Shown here one piece after another: positions 32,950-42,072 of a DNA stretch of 49,649 nucleotides. The translations under genes and the position numbers were made by a program. This DNA comes from RGIG464 sp045643185 (GTDB lineage Bacteria; Myxococcota_A; Bradymonadia; UBA4248). The DNA lies in contig JAZUKH010000083.1 of NCBI GenBank assembly GCA_045643185.1, forward strand, positions 1 to 49,649, read 5' to 3'. The stretch's first letter is position 1. Each line of letters opens with the position of its first letter. The notes under the pieces were generated by a model that was given only the letters and a program-made list of their open reading frames with translations, did no database searches and was not told where the DNA came from.

Positions 32950-34140
32950 ATGTACAAAAAAATTTTTATAGCGAATCGAGCCGATTGTGCGGTTCGTTTG
33001 ATACGTGGCGTTCATGCGTGTGGCGCGCAAGCCGTATTAGCCGTGGCACGAGCCGAGCGTTTAAGGCTTGTCGAGTCGGAGGCGGACGAGGTCGTTGTGA
33101 CGGGAGCCGGTCGCGACGCGTTTATGGACGCGCAAAACCTGATCGCAGCGGCAAAACAACGTCATTGCGAGGCGCTGTTGCCAGGTTGGGGCTTTTTGAG
33201 CGAAGAGGCGGCCTTTGCGCAACAATGTCGCTGCGCCGGTATTCATTTTATCGGCCCCTCCACAACGTCGCTTGCTCTATTTGGTGACAAGCTTGAGACA
33301 CGTCGCCAGCTGAGTGAACGTCTGGCGCTTGTCAATGACGCCGTGTCGTGCGCTGATCCCGAGTTTTTGTCGCGCGTGCGCGCCGGCGGTGACCGAGCGT
33401 GGGCGCTCAAACGCCGTAGCGGTGGCGGCGGCAAAGGCGTTTTTTTGTGCGAAAACACGGCGACGATGCTTGAAACGCTCGCGGCCCAAGTCAAAACGTC
33501 ACGAGCCGACGCGTTTTTTGTGGAACCCTTTGTTCGCGGTCGTCACATTGAGTTTCAGGTGTTTGGCGACGGACGGGGCGAGTCACGCGTGCTCGGCGTG
33601 AGAGATTGTTCAGCGCAGGAACGCTGTCAAAAAGTGATGGAGCGCCACGTGCCACTGGGAGCCGAATCGTGGCTAAGACCGTTCGCCGAGCGTGTCGCGC
33701 GCGTGTTTGGGGAACTCGGCTATTTGAGCTGGGGCACGCTCGAAACGCTCGTCGCCGCTGACGGCTCGATCCATCTGCTCGAGGTGAATCCCCGTTTACA
33801 GGTCGAACACGGGGTCACCGAAATGGCAACGGGCGTCGATCTCGTGCGCGCCGCGCTCGAGATCGCGTGTGGCGAATCGCTCACACGAGCGCTACGCGCC
33901 GACCAAGCCGTCGACAGCGAAGCCGTCGATGTCGTTGAAAACCGGTACTACGCCAAAACGACCGGCCTTGTCGACCTGCCCGTATTTGACGGCTACGCCT
34001 GGCCACATACGCCGTTCGACGACGACCCGAATTATCGTCTCGAAACCGGATATCTGCCCGGCGATATCGTCACTGGCATTTTTGATGGTATGATCGCACG
34101 CGTCATTCGTTTATCAAAAAGATCGGATAATATTGAATAA
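32950..34140 (+). CDS. Shortened biotin-carboxylase-like ATP-grasp protein (396 aa)
   Basis: The N-terminus KKIFIANRADCAVRLIRG and LLPGWGFLSEEAAFA match the biotin carboxylase N-domain. The ATP-grasp part has the glycine loop RSGGGGKGVFL (about 155) and EVNPRLQVEHGVTEMATG (about 276). AccC is usually about 445-450 aa. Here the segment after ATP-grasp is replaced: the AIExRINAEDP motif, which carries the catalytic Arg338 of E. coli AccC, is not recognisable, and the protein ends about 100 residues later with VVENRYYAKTTG and PGDIVTGIFDGMIARVI, the last part recalling a biotinyl-domain-like strand order. It may be inactive as a carboxylase or use another substrate. The start is uncertain: TTG at 32932 has a better SD. 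Confidence 0.82.
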   Translation: MYKKIFIANRADCAVRLIRGVHACGAQAVLAVARAERLRLVESEADEVVVTGAGRDAFMDAQNLIAAAKQRHCEALLPGWGFLSEEAAFAQQCRCAGIHFIGPSTTSLALFGDKLETRRQLSERLALVNDAVSCADPEFLSRVRAGGDRAWALKRRSGGGGKGVFLCENTATMLETLAAQVKTSRADAFFVEPFVRGRHIEFQVFGDGRGESRVLGVRDCSAQERCQKVMERHVPLGAESWLRPFAERVARVFGELGYLSWGTLETLVAADGSIHLLEVNPRLQVEHGVTEMATGVDLVRAALEIACGESLTRALRADQAVDSEAVDVVENRYYAKTTGLVDLPVFDGYAWPHTPFDDDPNYRLETGYLPGDIVTGIFDGMIARVIRLSKRSDNIE

Positions 34141-34286
34141 AACGCGGCCAAATGACGTTAGAAGCACGCCTTTTTTGTGCCTGTGGCCAAGACGCGCTTT
34201 GTCGCAATCTACGCGCTTCCAAAATACGTTGAGGCCATGCGAAATATTCAACGGTTTTTTTAAGACCGACTTTTTTTGAGGAAGAT

Positions 34287-37200
34287 ATGAGCAAATGGTT
34301 TGCCGGCGTCGACGTAGGCGCCGAGACGGTGAAATATGTCATTATTTCGTCAGAGACGTTTGAGATCGTAGATCGTGCGTCGTTTGCGCACCACAAGTGC
34401 ATGGCGGAGTGTCTTGAAAACGTCTTTGAGGTGCTTCGCGCCAAAGGTTGTGTTGGTTGCGCCGTATGTGGTCGCTTTGCGAACCACCTTTCTTTGAAAC
34501 ACTATCCCAAGCGCGCCGTTCAAACGCGTGGTCTGGATCACGAATACGGTTCACGTCCATTGACGTTTATCACAATTGGTTGCAATGGTTTTAGTGTGTT
34601 GGAACGCCGAGGTCACGGCGCGGATATTTTTCGCGAAAACGCGCGCTGTTCGCAAGGTACGGGCAACTTTTTGCGTCAGCTCGTCGAACGCTTCGACATG
34701 GATCTGAGCGAAGCTGACATCAAGTGCGAAAACGTTGAAGAGGCTTGTCCGCTTTCCGGTCGTTGCCCCGTCATTCTGAAGACGGACATGACCCACCTTG
34801 CCAATCGAGGCGAATCCCAGGAACGCATATTGGCCGGTGTTTATGACGCGATCTGTCAGAACGTCGAGGCGCTCGTTAAAACGTCGATGTGCCCGAAAGA
34901 CGTGGTTTTGGCGGGCGGTGTGACGCGTTCGCTACGCATTCGTCGCCATTTTAGCCGATTTTGCGAAAAACATGGTCTGACGCTGTTCGGCACGACCGAA
35001 GTGACACAGTTTTATTTGGAGGCACTGGGCTGCGCGTGTCTAGCCGCCGAACTTGGTGCCGACCCGTTACCAGCCCCTGGCGCGGATCTTTTGCGCACGG
35101 CAGAGGTGGCGCGTTTTGACCGCATTTCGCCGCTTTCCGACTTTTTACCGATGATCAAGCGTCTTCCGGCCGAGCCGATCCGTGTGCTCGAGGCACCCAC
35201 GCGCGTGTATATTGGCTTCGACATCGGTTCGACGGGCTCGAAAGCCGTGGCCGTCGCGGCTGACGGTGACGGGATGCTCGCCGACGTCGTCTGGGAAGGC
35301 TACATCCGCACGAACGGCAACCCCGTCGGCGCCGCCAAGTCGCTCGTTCAGGATTTCGTCGACAAAGGCCTCAACCTGGCTCATGTCGTCGGTTTTGGCG
35401 TCACCGGTTCTGGGCGCGAAATCGTCGGTTCCATGCTCGCCACGTGCTATGGTCAGGACCGCATTTATATTATGAATGAGATCGCAGCACACGCCGAAGG
35501 CGCCCGCACCATCGATCCGCGCGTTGATACGATCTTCGAGATCGGTGGTCAAGACGCGAAGTATATTCGATTGAGCGATGCAAAGATCGTAGATTGTGCC
35601 ATGAACGAGGCTTGTTCCGCCGGCACCGGTTCATTCATCGAAGAACAGGGCAAAAAGTTCAAAGACATCGATTCTTTGACGCAGCTTGCGAACATCGCAT
35701 TGCACGCGCCGTACGGCGTCAGCCTTGGCCAACACTGTTCCGTCTTTATGACCCAGGTCATCGAAGACGCAGTGGCAGCGGGCATTGAGACCCCAGCCAT
35801 TCTTGCCGGTATTTACGACTCGGTGGTGTTGAACTATTTTTACCGCGTCAAAGGCAACCGTTCGGTCGGGAATGTCGTGTTCTGTCAGGGCATGCCGTTT
35901 TCGAGTGAAGCCCTTGCCTGCGCGGTCGTTCGTCAGACCCACGCCGACGTCGTCATTCCACCTAACCCTGGCACGATCGGGGCGTTTGGTATTGCTCGTC
36001 TTGCCCGTAAAAACCGCCCGCTCGACGCGGCCGACGGTGTCGAACTCGCCGAGTTTCTGCGCGCTGAACTGCTCGAACGCAAGACGTTCGTGTGTAATGC
36101 CAACAAGGGCTGCGGCGGCGCGGGTAACCATTGTAAGATCGAAAAGATCAGTGTTCGCATTCACGGTCAGGATCTTCAATTCACCTGGGGTGGCGCGTGT
36201 TCGCTCTGGGATAAGGGCACGCTCGTCAAAAAGCTGCCCGACCTGGCGCCGGACCCATTCCGAGCCCGTGCCGAAGCGATCGACAAAGTGATCGCCGGTC
36301 TTCCGGCGCGCGGTCGCCGCACTGTCGCCATCAGCGAGGAATTTCAGAACAAAACTTTCTTCGTCTTCTTTGCCAGCTTCCTTTATCGCCTCGGTTATGA
36401 CCTCAAAGTCTTTTACAGCGAAGGCATTCAGGATCTCAAACGCGGTCTGGACGAAAGCAACGTTCAATTTTGCGCTCCAATGCAGCATTTTCACGGCATT
36501 GCCAGCCGCATGAACGCGTCTGACGCCGACTTCGTCTTTTTGCCGATGATGCGCAGCGGCAAGTTCGCCAAACAAGAAGCGTATGCGGCGATCTGCCCGG
36601 TCGTTCAGTCGAGTGCCGACATGCTGCGCCACGATCTGCAGATGGATCCCGGACGTATTTTGAGCCCGGTCATCGACCTTGGTCCCGGCAACATCCACAG
36701 CGACGCGTTCAAAAATTCTTGCAGAAAATTTGCGGAACAACTTGATGCATCGAATTTTGAAGAAGTTTTTGAACAAAGTTGCGAAGAGTTCACCAAATTT
36801 GACGAAGGTTTGAAAGAGATCGGCCGCGAAGCGATGGCGTTTGCGAAGGCCTATGCTTTACCCACGATCGTGGTGTTGGGCCGCAATTATACGATCCACA
36901 ACAACGCGCTCAACAGCAACGTGCCAGCACTTTTGCGCACGCAGGGAGCGATGGCGATCCCGGTCGACTGTTATCCCGTCGACGAAGACGAGCCGCTTTA
37001 CACGAACACGTATTGGAGTTACGGCCAGATCAACTTGCGTGCCGCCACACAGGTGCGCCGCACGCCAGGCATTTATGCGTTATGGTGCTCAAACTACGCA
37101 TGCGGACCAGACAGTTTCAACCTGCATTTCTTCCAATTCATTATGTATGGCAAGCCCTACGCGGTCATCGAGACCGACGGTCACTCGGGTGACGCGGGCA

Positions 37201-38546
37201 CCAAGACGCGTATCGAGGCGTTTTTGCACTGCGTGCGCGAATTCGAATCGGGCGCGCCCGTGCGTGAGCCGCAAAACCTTCACAAGCTAGAAAACGAGAA
37301 CCTGCCGCTCGTCGCAGCTAAAAAGCTCGACGCGAAGCTGCTGATTCCCGTGATGGGTGACGACAACAAGATCCTGGCAGCAGGCTTCCGCTCGTTTGGC
37401 GTACGCTGCGAGCCGATGCCGATCCCAACGCGTCGCACGTTGCTGCTCGGTCGTCGTCACACGTCGGGCAAGGAATGTCTGCCGGCGCTCATCACGCTCG
37501 GTGGCCTTCTTGAATATATTGAAGACCATCCCGAAGAAAAGAACATCATCTGGTTTATGCCGCGATCCAATGGCCCGTGCCGACTGGGTTGCTACAATCT
37601 GCTCGACAAGATCGTCATCGACCGCCTTGGACTGGGTGATCGCGTCAAAGTCTGGTCGATGACCGACACTGACTACAGCGAAGGCGTCCCCAAAGACCTG
37701 TTTGTGGCGATCTACACCGGATTTATTGCCACGGACGTGATGATGATGGCGCTTTACGACGTGCGTCCCGTCGAGTCACGCGCCGGAGCAGCCGACGAAA
37801 TCTATCAGCGCCACCTGAACCGCATCATTCACCTGCTCGAAACGTATAAACTTCAACCGATCTGGTCGGCCTACGTCGCCAAAGAAGTTCTTTCACAACA
37901 CTTCTTTGGCATCGCAGACATCGTGCGCGACTGTATGCGCGAAATGGCGGCGATCAAGACGGATAAACGCGTTCCGACGGTGTGTGTCACGGGCGAGATC
38001 TATGTGAGAAACGACCCATTCGCGAATGACTTTTTGATCAAGTCGCTCGAGAAACGGGGTATGCGAGTGCTGTTCTCGCACTTCATTGAGTGGATCGAAT
38101 ACGCAGATGTGATCAACCGCGAGATTCTTGGCACCGCGCGCTCCATGAGCGAGCTTTTGACGTCAGAATTCACGCGTTACATGCTTCGTGCCTTCTACAA
38201 ACCGATGGCCAAAGCACTTGGCTGGAGTGCTCGCCATGACGTGCCGGGCATTTTGGCAACGGCCAAGTCGTATTTGCGTACTGACTTGGTTGGTGAAGAG
38301 ATCCTGACGATCGGCACACCGCTCGAGGCGTATCGCCACGGTCAGATCCAAGGCGTCGTCAGCGTTGGTCCGCTCGAATGCATGCCCAGCAAGATCGCCG
38401 AGTCGCAGTTCTATCACATTGCCGAAAACGAGGGCTTGCCCTCGTTGTGTCTGTCCTTCAACGGTGACCCGATTCCTGATTCAGTACTCGATGATTTCTG
38501 TTTTACGGTGAATCAGAAGTTTCGCGCACAACACGTGAAGGCCTAG
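34287..38546 (+). CDS. 2-hydroxyacyl-CoA dehydratase activase-type protein, BadF/BcrA ATPase fused to DUF2229 and dehydratase-like domains (1419 aa)
   Basis: Two BadF/BadG/BcrA/BcrD ATPase domains come first (about residues 1-262 and 307-575), each with an ASKHA-type phosphate loop (VGAETVKYVII; FDIGSTGSKAV) and Fe-S-type cysteine motifs (CSQGTGNF; CSAGTGSFIEEQGKK). A Cys cluster (CNANKGCGGAGNHC, about 605) follows, then DUF2229 (about 680-890) and a 2-hydroxyglutaryl-CoA-dehydratase D-like region with PCRLGCYN (about 1098). The family couples ATP hydrolysis to one-electron reduction of a dehydratase or reductase. Single-chain proteins of this size are a known but uncharacterised type in anaerobes. 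No separate dehydratase subunits adjoin it. It follows the biotin-carboxylase-like gene by 146 bp. Confidence 0.93.
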   Translation: MSKWFAGVDVGAETVKYVIISSETFEIVDRASFAHHKCMAECLENVFEVLRAKGCVGCAVCGRFANHLSLKHYPKRAVQTRGLDHEYGSRPLTFITIGCNGFSVLERRGHGADIFRENARCSQGTGNFLRQLVERFDMDLSEADIKCENVEEACPLSGRCPVILKTDMTHLANRGESQERILAGVYDAICQNVEALVKTSMCPKDVVLAGGVTRSLRIRRHFSRFCEKHGLTLFGTTEVTQFYLEALGCACLAAELGADPLPAPGADLLRTAEVARFDRISPLSDFLPMIKRLPAEPIRVLEAPTRVYIGFDIGSTGSKAVAVAADGDGMLADVVWEGYIRTNGNPVGAAKSLVQDFVDKGLNLAHVVGFGVTGSGREIVGSMLATCYGQDRIYIMNEIAAHAEGARTIDPRVDTIFEIGGQDAKYIRLSDAKIVDCAMNEACSAGTGSFIEEQGKKFKDIDSLTQLANIALHAPYGVSLGQHCSVFMTQVIEDAVAAGIETPAILAGIYDSVVLNYFYRVKGNRSVGNVVFCQGMPFSSEALACAVVRQTHADVVIPPNPGTIGAFGIARLARKNRPLDAADGVELAEFLRAELLERKTFVCNANKGCGGAGNHCKIEKISVRIHGQDLQFTWGGACSLWDKGTLVKKLPDLAPDPFRARAEAIDKVIAGLPARGRRTVAISEEFQNKTFFVFFASFLYRLGYDLKVFYSEGIQDLKRGLDESNVQFCAPMQHFHGIASRMNASDADFVFLPMMRSGKFAKQEAYAAICPVVQSSADMLRHDLQMDPGRILSPVIDLGPGNIHSDAFKNSCRKFAEQLDASNFEEVFEQSCEEFTKFDEGLKEIGREAMAFAKAYALPTIVVLGRNYTIHNNALNSNVPALLRTQGAMAIPVDCYPVDEDEPLYTNTYWSYGQINLRAATQVRRTPGIYALWCSNYACGPDSFNLHFFQFIMYGKPYAVIETDGHSGDAGTKTRIEAFLHCVREFESGAPVREPQNLHKLENENLPLVAAKKLDAKLLIPVMGDDNKILAAGFRSFGVRCEPMPIPTRRTLLLGRRHTSGKECLPALITLGGLLEYIEDHPEEKNIIWFMPRSNGPCRLGCYNLLDKIVIDRLGLGDRVKVWSMTDTDYSEGVPKDLFVAIYTGFIATDVMMMALYDVRPVESRAGAADEIYQRHLNRIIHLLETYKLQPIWSAYVAKEVLSQHFFGIADIVRDCMREMAAIKTDKRVPTVCVTGEIYVRNDPFANDFLIKSLEKRGMRVLFSHFIEWIEYADVINREILGTARSMSELLTSEFTRYMLRAFYKPMAKALGWSARHDVPGILATAKSYLRTDLVGEEILTIGTPLEAYRHGQIQGVVSVGPLECMPSKIAESQFYHIAENEGLPSLCLSFNGDPIPDSVLDDFCFTVNQKFRAQHVKA

Positions 38547-38565
38547 CAACGACGCGCCATCCAAC

Positions 38566-38718
38566 CGCGGACCGGCCGGTCCGCGTGTTGTTTGAAAAGG
38601 CACACCGCAAAAAAAAGACGCGTATTCGCGAAGCGAATAGCGTCTTTTCAAAACGCGTATCGGCGAAGCCGATAGCGTTTTGCGATCGCCGTATTGGCCG
38701 CAGGCCAATAGGCGTCGC
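38566..38718. repeat. Four tandem hairpins after the activase gene
   Basis: In order: the perfect palindrome CGCGGACCGGCCGGTCCGCG (38566-38585); AAAAGACGCG-TATTCGCGAAGCGAATA-GCGTCTTTT (38613-38648, with T-run); AAAACGCG-TATCGGCGAAGCCGATA-GCGTTTT (38650-38681); GCGatCGCCG-TATTGGCCGCAGGCCAATA-GGCGtcGC (38682-38718). The last three share a TAT...ATA inner hairpin placed in different outer stems. Confidence 0.8.
38613..38648. terminator. Likely intrinsic terminator within the hairpin array
   Basis: A 16-pair stem with a GAA-type loop, flanked by A-runs on the left and TTTT on the right, can terminate the rightward activase transcript and, with the A-run, also the leftward beta-helix gene transcript. 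Confidence 0.7.
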
Positions 38719-38735
38719 CAGATCAGAAAAAGTAA

Positions 38736-40808
38736 TTAGTCGAGGCCTTTTTCAGCTTCATCGGAGGGTTTGGCACCGTGAGGCGGTTCGACAGGCACGA
38801 GACCAGCTTTGACGAAGAATTCCTCACCGCCGGCGACGGTAGCAGCACCGTCGAGCATGATGCCGAGCATGCTGTCGAAGAGTCTGGCGCCATCCGCGAG
38901 ATCAAGCTTGGCGTCAACGAGGACGCGGTAGGTCTGACCGGCTTTAATCTTGTCGCTAAGTACGACGAGGTTGTTGCCGCTGACGTATTCAGCAGGCACC
39001 TGCATGGCAGCGATGATATTGTCGTTGTCTTTTTCGGTGACGACGATCGCTTTTCCAGCGAGGGGGCTGTTTCCGAGGACGACCTGAGCGAAATTGGCGT
39101 TACCGTTGCCCTGAGGCGCGTTGTTGTTGCCGCTGAGCGCCATCACCGTGCCGTTGGTGTAGTAAACGTCTTCGTTGTAGTCAGCATCGAGACCGCATTC
39201 ACGACCGTGCATACCCATGGTCACGATCTGGCCGCCTTCAATGTGGAGCGTGTTGTTGGAATCGATACCATCGTTCTGAGTACTCCAGGCGATGATCTTA
39301 CCGCCTTTGATCACGATGTCGTGGCCAGCGTTGATCGCGTCATCGGCCGTGATGACGGAGATTTCGCCGCCGGTGATCGTGAGGTCGTTTTTGGCTTCAA
39401 TGCCTTCCGGGCTGAGTTTGGGCTCATCGTTTTCGTCAACGGGATCAGGACGAACGATTCCCATAGTACGAATCTTGATATTGCCGCCAGAGATCTCAAG
39501 ATCCGGCGTGGGATTGTCGTGGTCGCAGTCATTGGTGGTATCTTCTTCGATATCCCAACCAGCGGAGAGGGCTTTTGCATCGCTCTGAATCACGATGTTG
39601 CCGCCTTTGATCTTCACATAGCCTTTGCCTGCACCGTAATTTTCCTGTGAGCAATCCACATCGTCTTCAGCGCCATCGGTGCCGTCGACTTTGACGCCGC
39701 GCGGTTCAACGCCTTTGTATTCGACAGCGTCGTGCGCCAGGATGTTGAGAGCACCGCCGACCATTTCAAAGCCGTTACCAGCCTTGATACCGAAGCCTTT
39801 TTCAGGGTTGCTCGGTTTTTCCCAAACGACGTTTTCGTCACGAGAAACGTTGATATTGAGCGTACCGCCATAGATCTTAAGGACGTCATCGACGCCGACA
39901 CCGGTTTTGTATTTGGCGTTGACGTTGAGCGTGCCGGGACCGACGATATCGAGGTTACCACTGCAGCTCAAAGCTTTCTTGGTATTAACGTTAGCGCTAC
40001 CGGTAATCTCATTGTTGCCTTTAAGGAGGAGAACGTAATGGTTCTGGATGTCACCTTTTTTGATGGCAAGTCCCGACCCATCGGCATTTTCATTAATTTT
40101 GATGTTATTGAGCTTAATGGTCGCACCATATTTCTTTTTATCGGTGATGGTGACCGTACCAGAAGTTTCGCCATAGAGCTCAATGCAGCTATTTTCTTTA
40201 TCGATGGCGATATCTTTGGTCGTGCTGATATCGATCTGGGTGCAAGTACCGGGGATGGTCGGAACGACTTCGCCAGGCAGGACGACGCAATTGTTTTCGA
40301 CGCCGTTTGAGCCCTCGGTAGTGATGATGGCGTCTGGCGTGCAAGTTCCGGGGATGACCGGCGCGGTTTCGCCGTCAACGAGCGGCGCGGGGAGGGCGAC
40401 GAGGTCATCGATGGCATTCGGCGTGAGCAGTGCGGGTTCATCAAGGCAAGCGCCGTTGTAACAGAATTCACCAATTTGGCAGGGTTTGTCGACACTACAC
40501 TCAGGATCGACGCATTTTCCTTCAGCACACACTTTATTGTCTGAACAGAACTTGTCGTAAGCGCATTCAGGTTCGCTTGTGTCTACGCAAACGCCGACGC
40601 CAGCCTCATTGACCTGACACAAGGATGTTTCTCCGCAGGACTGAACCGCGAGTTTGCCCTTATGACAAACCTGGTATTCCGTCGTAGAAACACACTCTGG
40701 CGTATAGCTGTCATCGCATTCGGAATGATTCCAGAATTCCAGATCACAAGCATTAGCTGAGATAGCGAGGGTAGAAAGAAGGGCGATAAGAACAAATTTC
40801 CTGTTCAT
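38736..40808 (-). CDS. Cys-rich surface protein with right-handed beta-helix, carbohydrate-binding-like (690 aa)
   Basis: A signal peptide ends ISANAC; the Cys at residue 21 may be lipidated, but the box (ANAC) is imperfect. Residues about 20-135 are Cys-rich, Dickkopf-like (CSDNKVCAEGKC, CQIGEFCYNGACL). Two PGTCT...NCVVLPGE-like repeats follow. Residues about 190-600 form regular beta-helix rungs with recurrent I.GG.I/L motifs (LKIYGGTLNINV, LEISGGNIKIRT, LTITGGEISVIT, IVIKGGKIIAW, LHIEGGQIVTM). This matches the DUF4353/Cthe_2159-type carbohydrate-binding family. Surface polysaccharide binding is inferred. Acidic insertions break the rungs. A hairpin array separates its 3' end from the activase gene. 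Confidence 0.85.
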   Translation of the reverse strand: MNRKFVLIALLSTLAISANACDLEFWNHSECDDSYTPECVSTTEYQVCHKGKLAVQSCGETSLCQVNEAGVGVCVDTSEPECAYDKFCSDNKVCAEGKCVDPECSVDKPCQIGEFCYNGACLDEPALLTPNAIDDLVALPAPLVDGETAPVIPGTCTPDAIITTEGSNGVENNCVVLPGEVVPTIPGTCTQIDISTTKDIAIDKENSCIELYGETSGTVTITDKKKYGATIKLNNIKINENADGSGLAIKKGDIQNHYVLLLKGNNEITGSANVNTKKALSCSGNLDIVGPGTLNVNAKYKTGVGVDDVLKIYGGTLNINVSRDENVVWEKPSNPEKGFGIKAGNGFEMVGGALNILAHDAVEYKGVEPRGVKVDGTDGAEDDVDCSQENYGAGKGYVKIKGGNIVIQSDAKALSAGWDIEEDTTNDCDHDNPTPDLEISGGNIKIRTMGIVRPDPVDENDEPKLSPEGIEAKNDLTITGGEISVITADDAINAGHDIVIKGGKIIAWSTQNDGIDSNNTLHIEGGQIVTMGMHGRECGLDADYNEDVYYTNGTVMALSGNNNAPQGNGNANFAQVVLGNSPLAGKAIVVTEKDNDNIIAAMQVPAEYVSGNNLVVLSDKIKAGQTYRVLVDAKLDLADGARLFDSMLGIMLDGAATVAGGEEFFVKAGLVPVEPPHGAKPSDEAEKGLD

Positions 40809-40992
40809 AAATAATCCTTTTGTAAAGGGAAGAGATAACGTAGTCGCCCTAAAACGACTGTGCCAACAAAGCTGAACTGTTTTCAGCCCTCAAAAAACGT
40901 AAATGATGCTAGAGATTTTCGAAATAAAAAGCAATTTTTATGTGTACAAAATTCAACAGAGATCATCGTAAACTTAAGTTGGAGTCGGCGGC

Positions 40993-41099
40993 CGCGACGA
41001 CGTACCACGTTACGTCGCAACCCTTCGGCTTCGGACAAATCGCGTCCGCTCACCCAATCTCAGCCTGCTTGCCTTCGGCTTCGCGACGGCTGAGATTTT
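40993..41099 (-). repeat. Dispersed 107-bp repeat, family 2 copy 2
   Basis: Reverse complement of 8281-8387 with about 8 mismatches and no gaps. Here the outer inverted repeat AATCTCAGCC / GGCTGAGATT is perfect. It lies between the start of the beta-helix gene and the terminators of the barrel gene. Confidence 0.85.
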
Positions 41100-41125
41100 G
41101 TATTATGAATCAGACAATAAAAGCC

Positions 41126-41164
41126 GCCCCGTAGAGACGGGCAGACCGACCATAGAGACGGGGC
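41126..41164. repeat. Hairpin with degenerate GAGACG core
   Basis: Outer arms GCCCCGT / ACGGGGC enclose AGAGACGGGCAGACCGACCAT and a second AGAGACG. On the minus strand it is followed by GGCTTTTATT, so it may be a weak back-up terminator for the barrel gene. It lies next to the family 2 repeat. Confidence 0.55.
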
Positions 41165-41174
41165 TTAAAAAAAC

Positions 41175-41228
41175 AAAACCGCCGCAGCAGAGACATGCAG
41201 ACCGCACGTCTCGACTGCGGCGGTTTTT
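41175..41228. terminator. Bidirectional terminator with GAGACG-type core, after the barrel gene
   Basis: AAAACCGCCGCAG and CTGCGGCGGTTTT form a 13-pair stem. The tip holds GAGACaTGCaGACCGCACGTCTC, a near copy of the recurrent core. T-runs occur on both strands (GTTTTTTT on the minus). It lies 17 bp from the stop of the 275-residue gene. Confidence 0.85.
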
Positions 41229-41244
41229 AGTTCACGTGAGCCAG

Positions 41245-42072
41245 TTATCGGGCAAGTCCGATGATAAGTGAGAGCAGGACACCGTGTTGATCTTCACCGG
41301 AGTGACGGTGATATTCGTAGGTGTAACGAGCATCAAAGCCGATCTCGAATCCACTGGTGAGGAAGGAGATTCCGCCCCCGACCTGGAGACCGCCCTGAAC
41401 GACGCCGGATTCCCTGTGATGGTAATAATCATCAGGCAGGATGAGCGAGATACCGCCACCGACGAGGCCATAAACGTCGAGATTACCGTAGTCGAAGAGA
41501 TGCGCCTGGAGGTCGAGATATAACGGGACCCTGAGCAGCAATCCGTCGTAGCTGTATTCATTGAATAGATAATCGTTGACGAACTCAACAGAGATCCAGC
41601 GAACGGGTCGGATTTTGAAGTACCAGCCAACGCCGCCGCCGAAATCCGTGTCGGAAACATAAGTTCCGATGCCACGGAGTCCGTAACCGAGCGTGTAATG
41701 ATCATCTTCGGGCACAGGTGTAGCGATCATAGCGTCGAGCACGACATCATGGACTTCGTAGTGATGATGTGCGTGTGATGGCGGTGCCGGGCGAGGAGGG
41801 GCTGGACGAGCAGCGGGGGGGCGAGGCGCTGGTCGAGGCGACGGCGGGGCAGCATGACCAGGTCGACCAGCGGGCGGTCGACCGTCGCGCGTCAACCCGT
41901 TGGCGTCGAAGCCTGTCAACAGTGCCATATCGACGTTCAATGCGGCGTCAGAATCAACCAATTCGTCATAAGAAAACATCAGTTCGTCTGAGATCGCCGA
42001 CTGCGCAAAGGCACTATAGGGTGCCAACAACGCGAAAACCAGTAATGCACATAAACAAGATAGCTTTTTCAT
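41245..42072 (-). CDS. Predicted outer-membrane beta-barrel protein with Pro-rich linker (275 aa)
   Basis: A signal peptide (MKKLSCLCALLVFALLAP...AFAQ) is followed by an acidic stretch (DELMFSYDELVDSDAALNVD), a Pro/Ala/Arg/His-rich linker (about residues 65-105, PAPRPPAARPAPP then HAHHHYE) and a C-terminal part of amphipathic strands (YTLGYGLRGIGTYV, VGWYFKIRPVRWISVEF, LDVYGLVGGGISLIL, VQGGLQVGGGISFL, FEIGFDARYTYEYH, GVLLSLIIGLAR). This strand pattern fits a small eight-stranded OmpA/OprF-type barrel. The final residue is Arg and not the common aromatic Phe. The His-rich patch could bind metal. No specific function is claimed. Confidence 0.82.
   Translation of the reverse strand: MKKLSCLCALLVFALLAPYSAFAQSAISDELMFSYDELVDSDAALNVDMALLTGFDANGLTRDGRPPAGRPGHAAPPSPRPAPRPPAARPAPPRPAPPSHAHHHYEVHDVVLDAMIATPVPEDDHYTLGYGLRGIGTYVSDTDFGGGVGWYFKIRPVRWISVEFVNDYLFNEYSYDGLLLRVPLYLDLQAHLFDYGNLDVYGLVGGGISLILPDDYYHHRESGVVQGGLQVGGGISFLTSGFEIGFDARYTYEYHRHSGEDQHGVLLSLIIGLAR

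Noticed and set aside
34141..34286. Frameshifted continuation of the biotin-carboxylase-like gene
   Set aside because: None of the forward frames in this gap encodes the missing AccC C-domain, and the gap ends with the SD and start of the activase gene.
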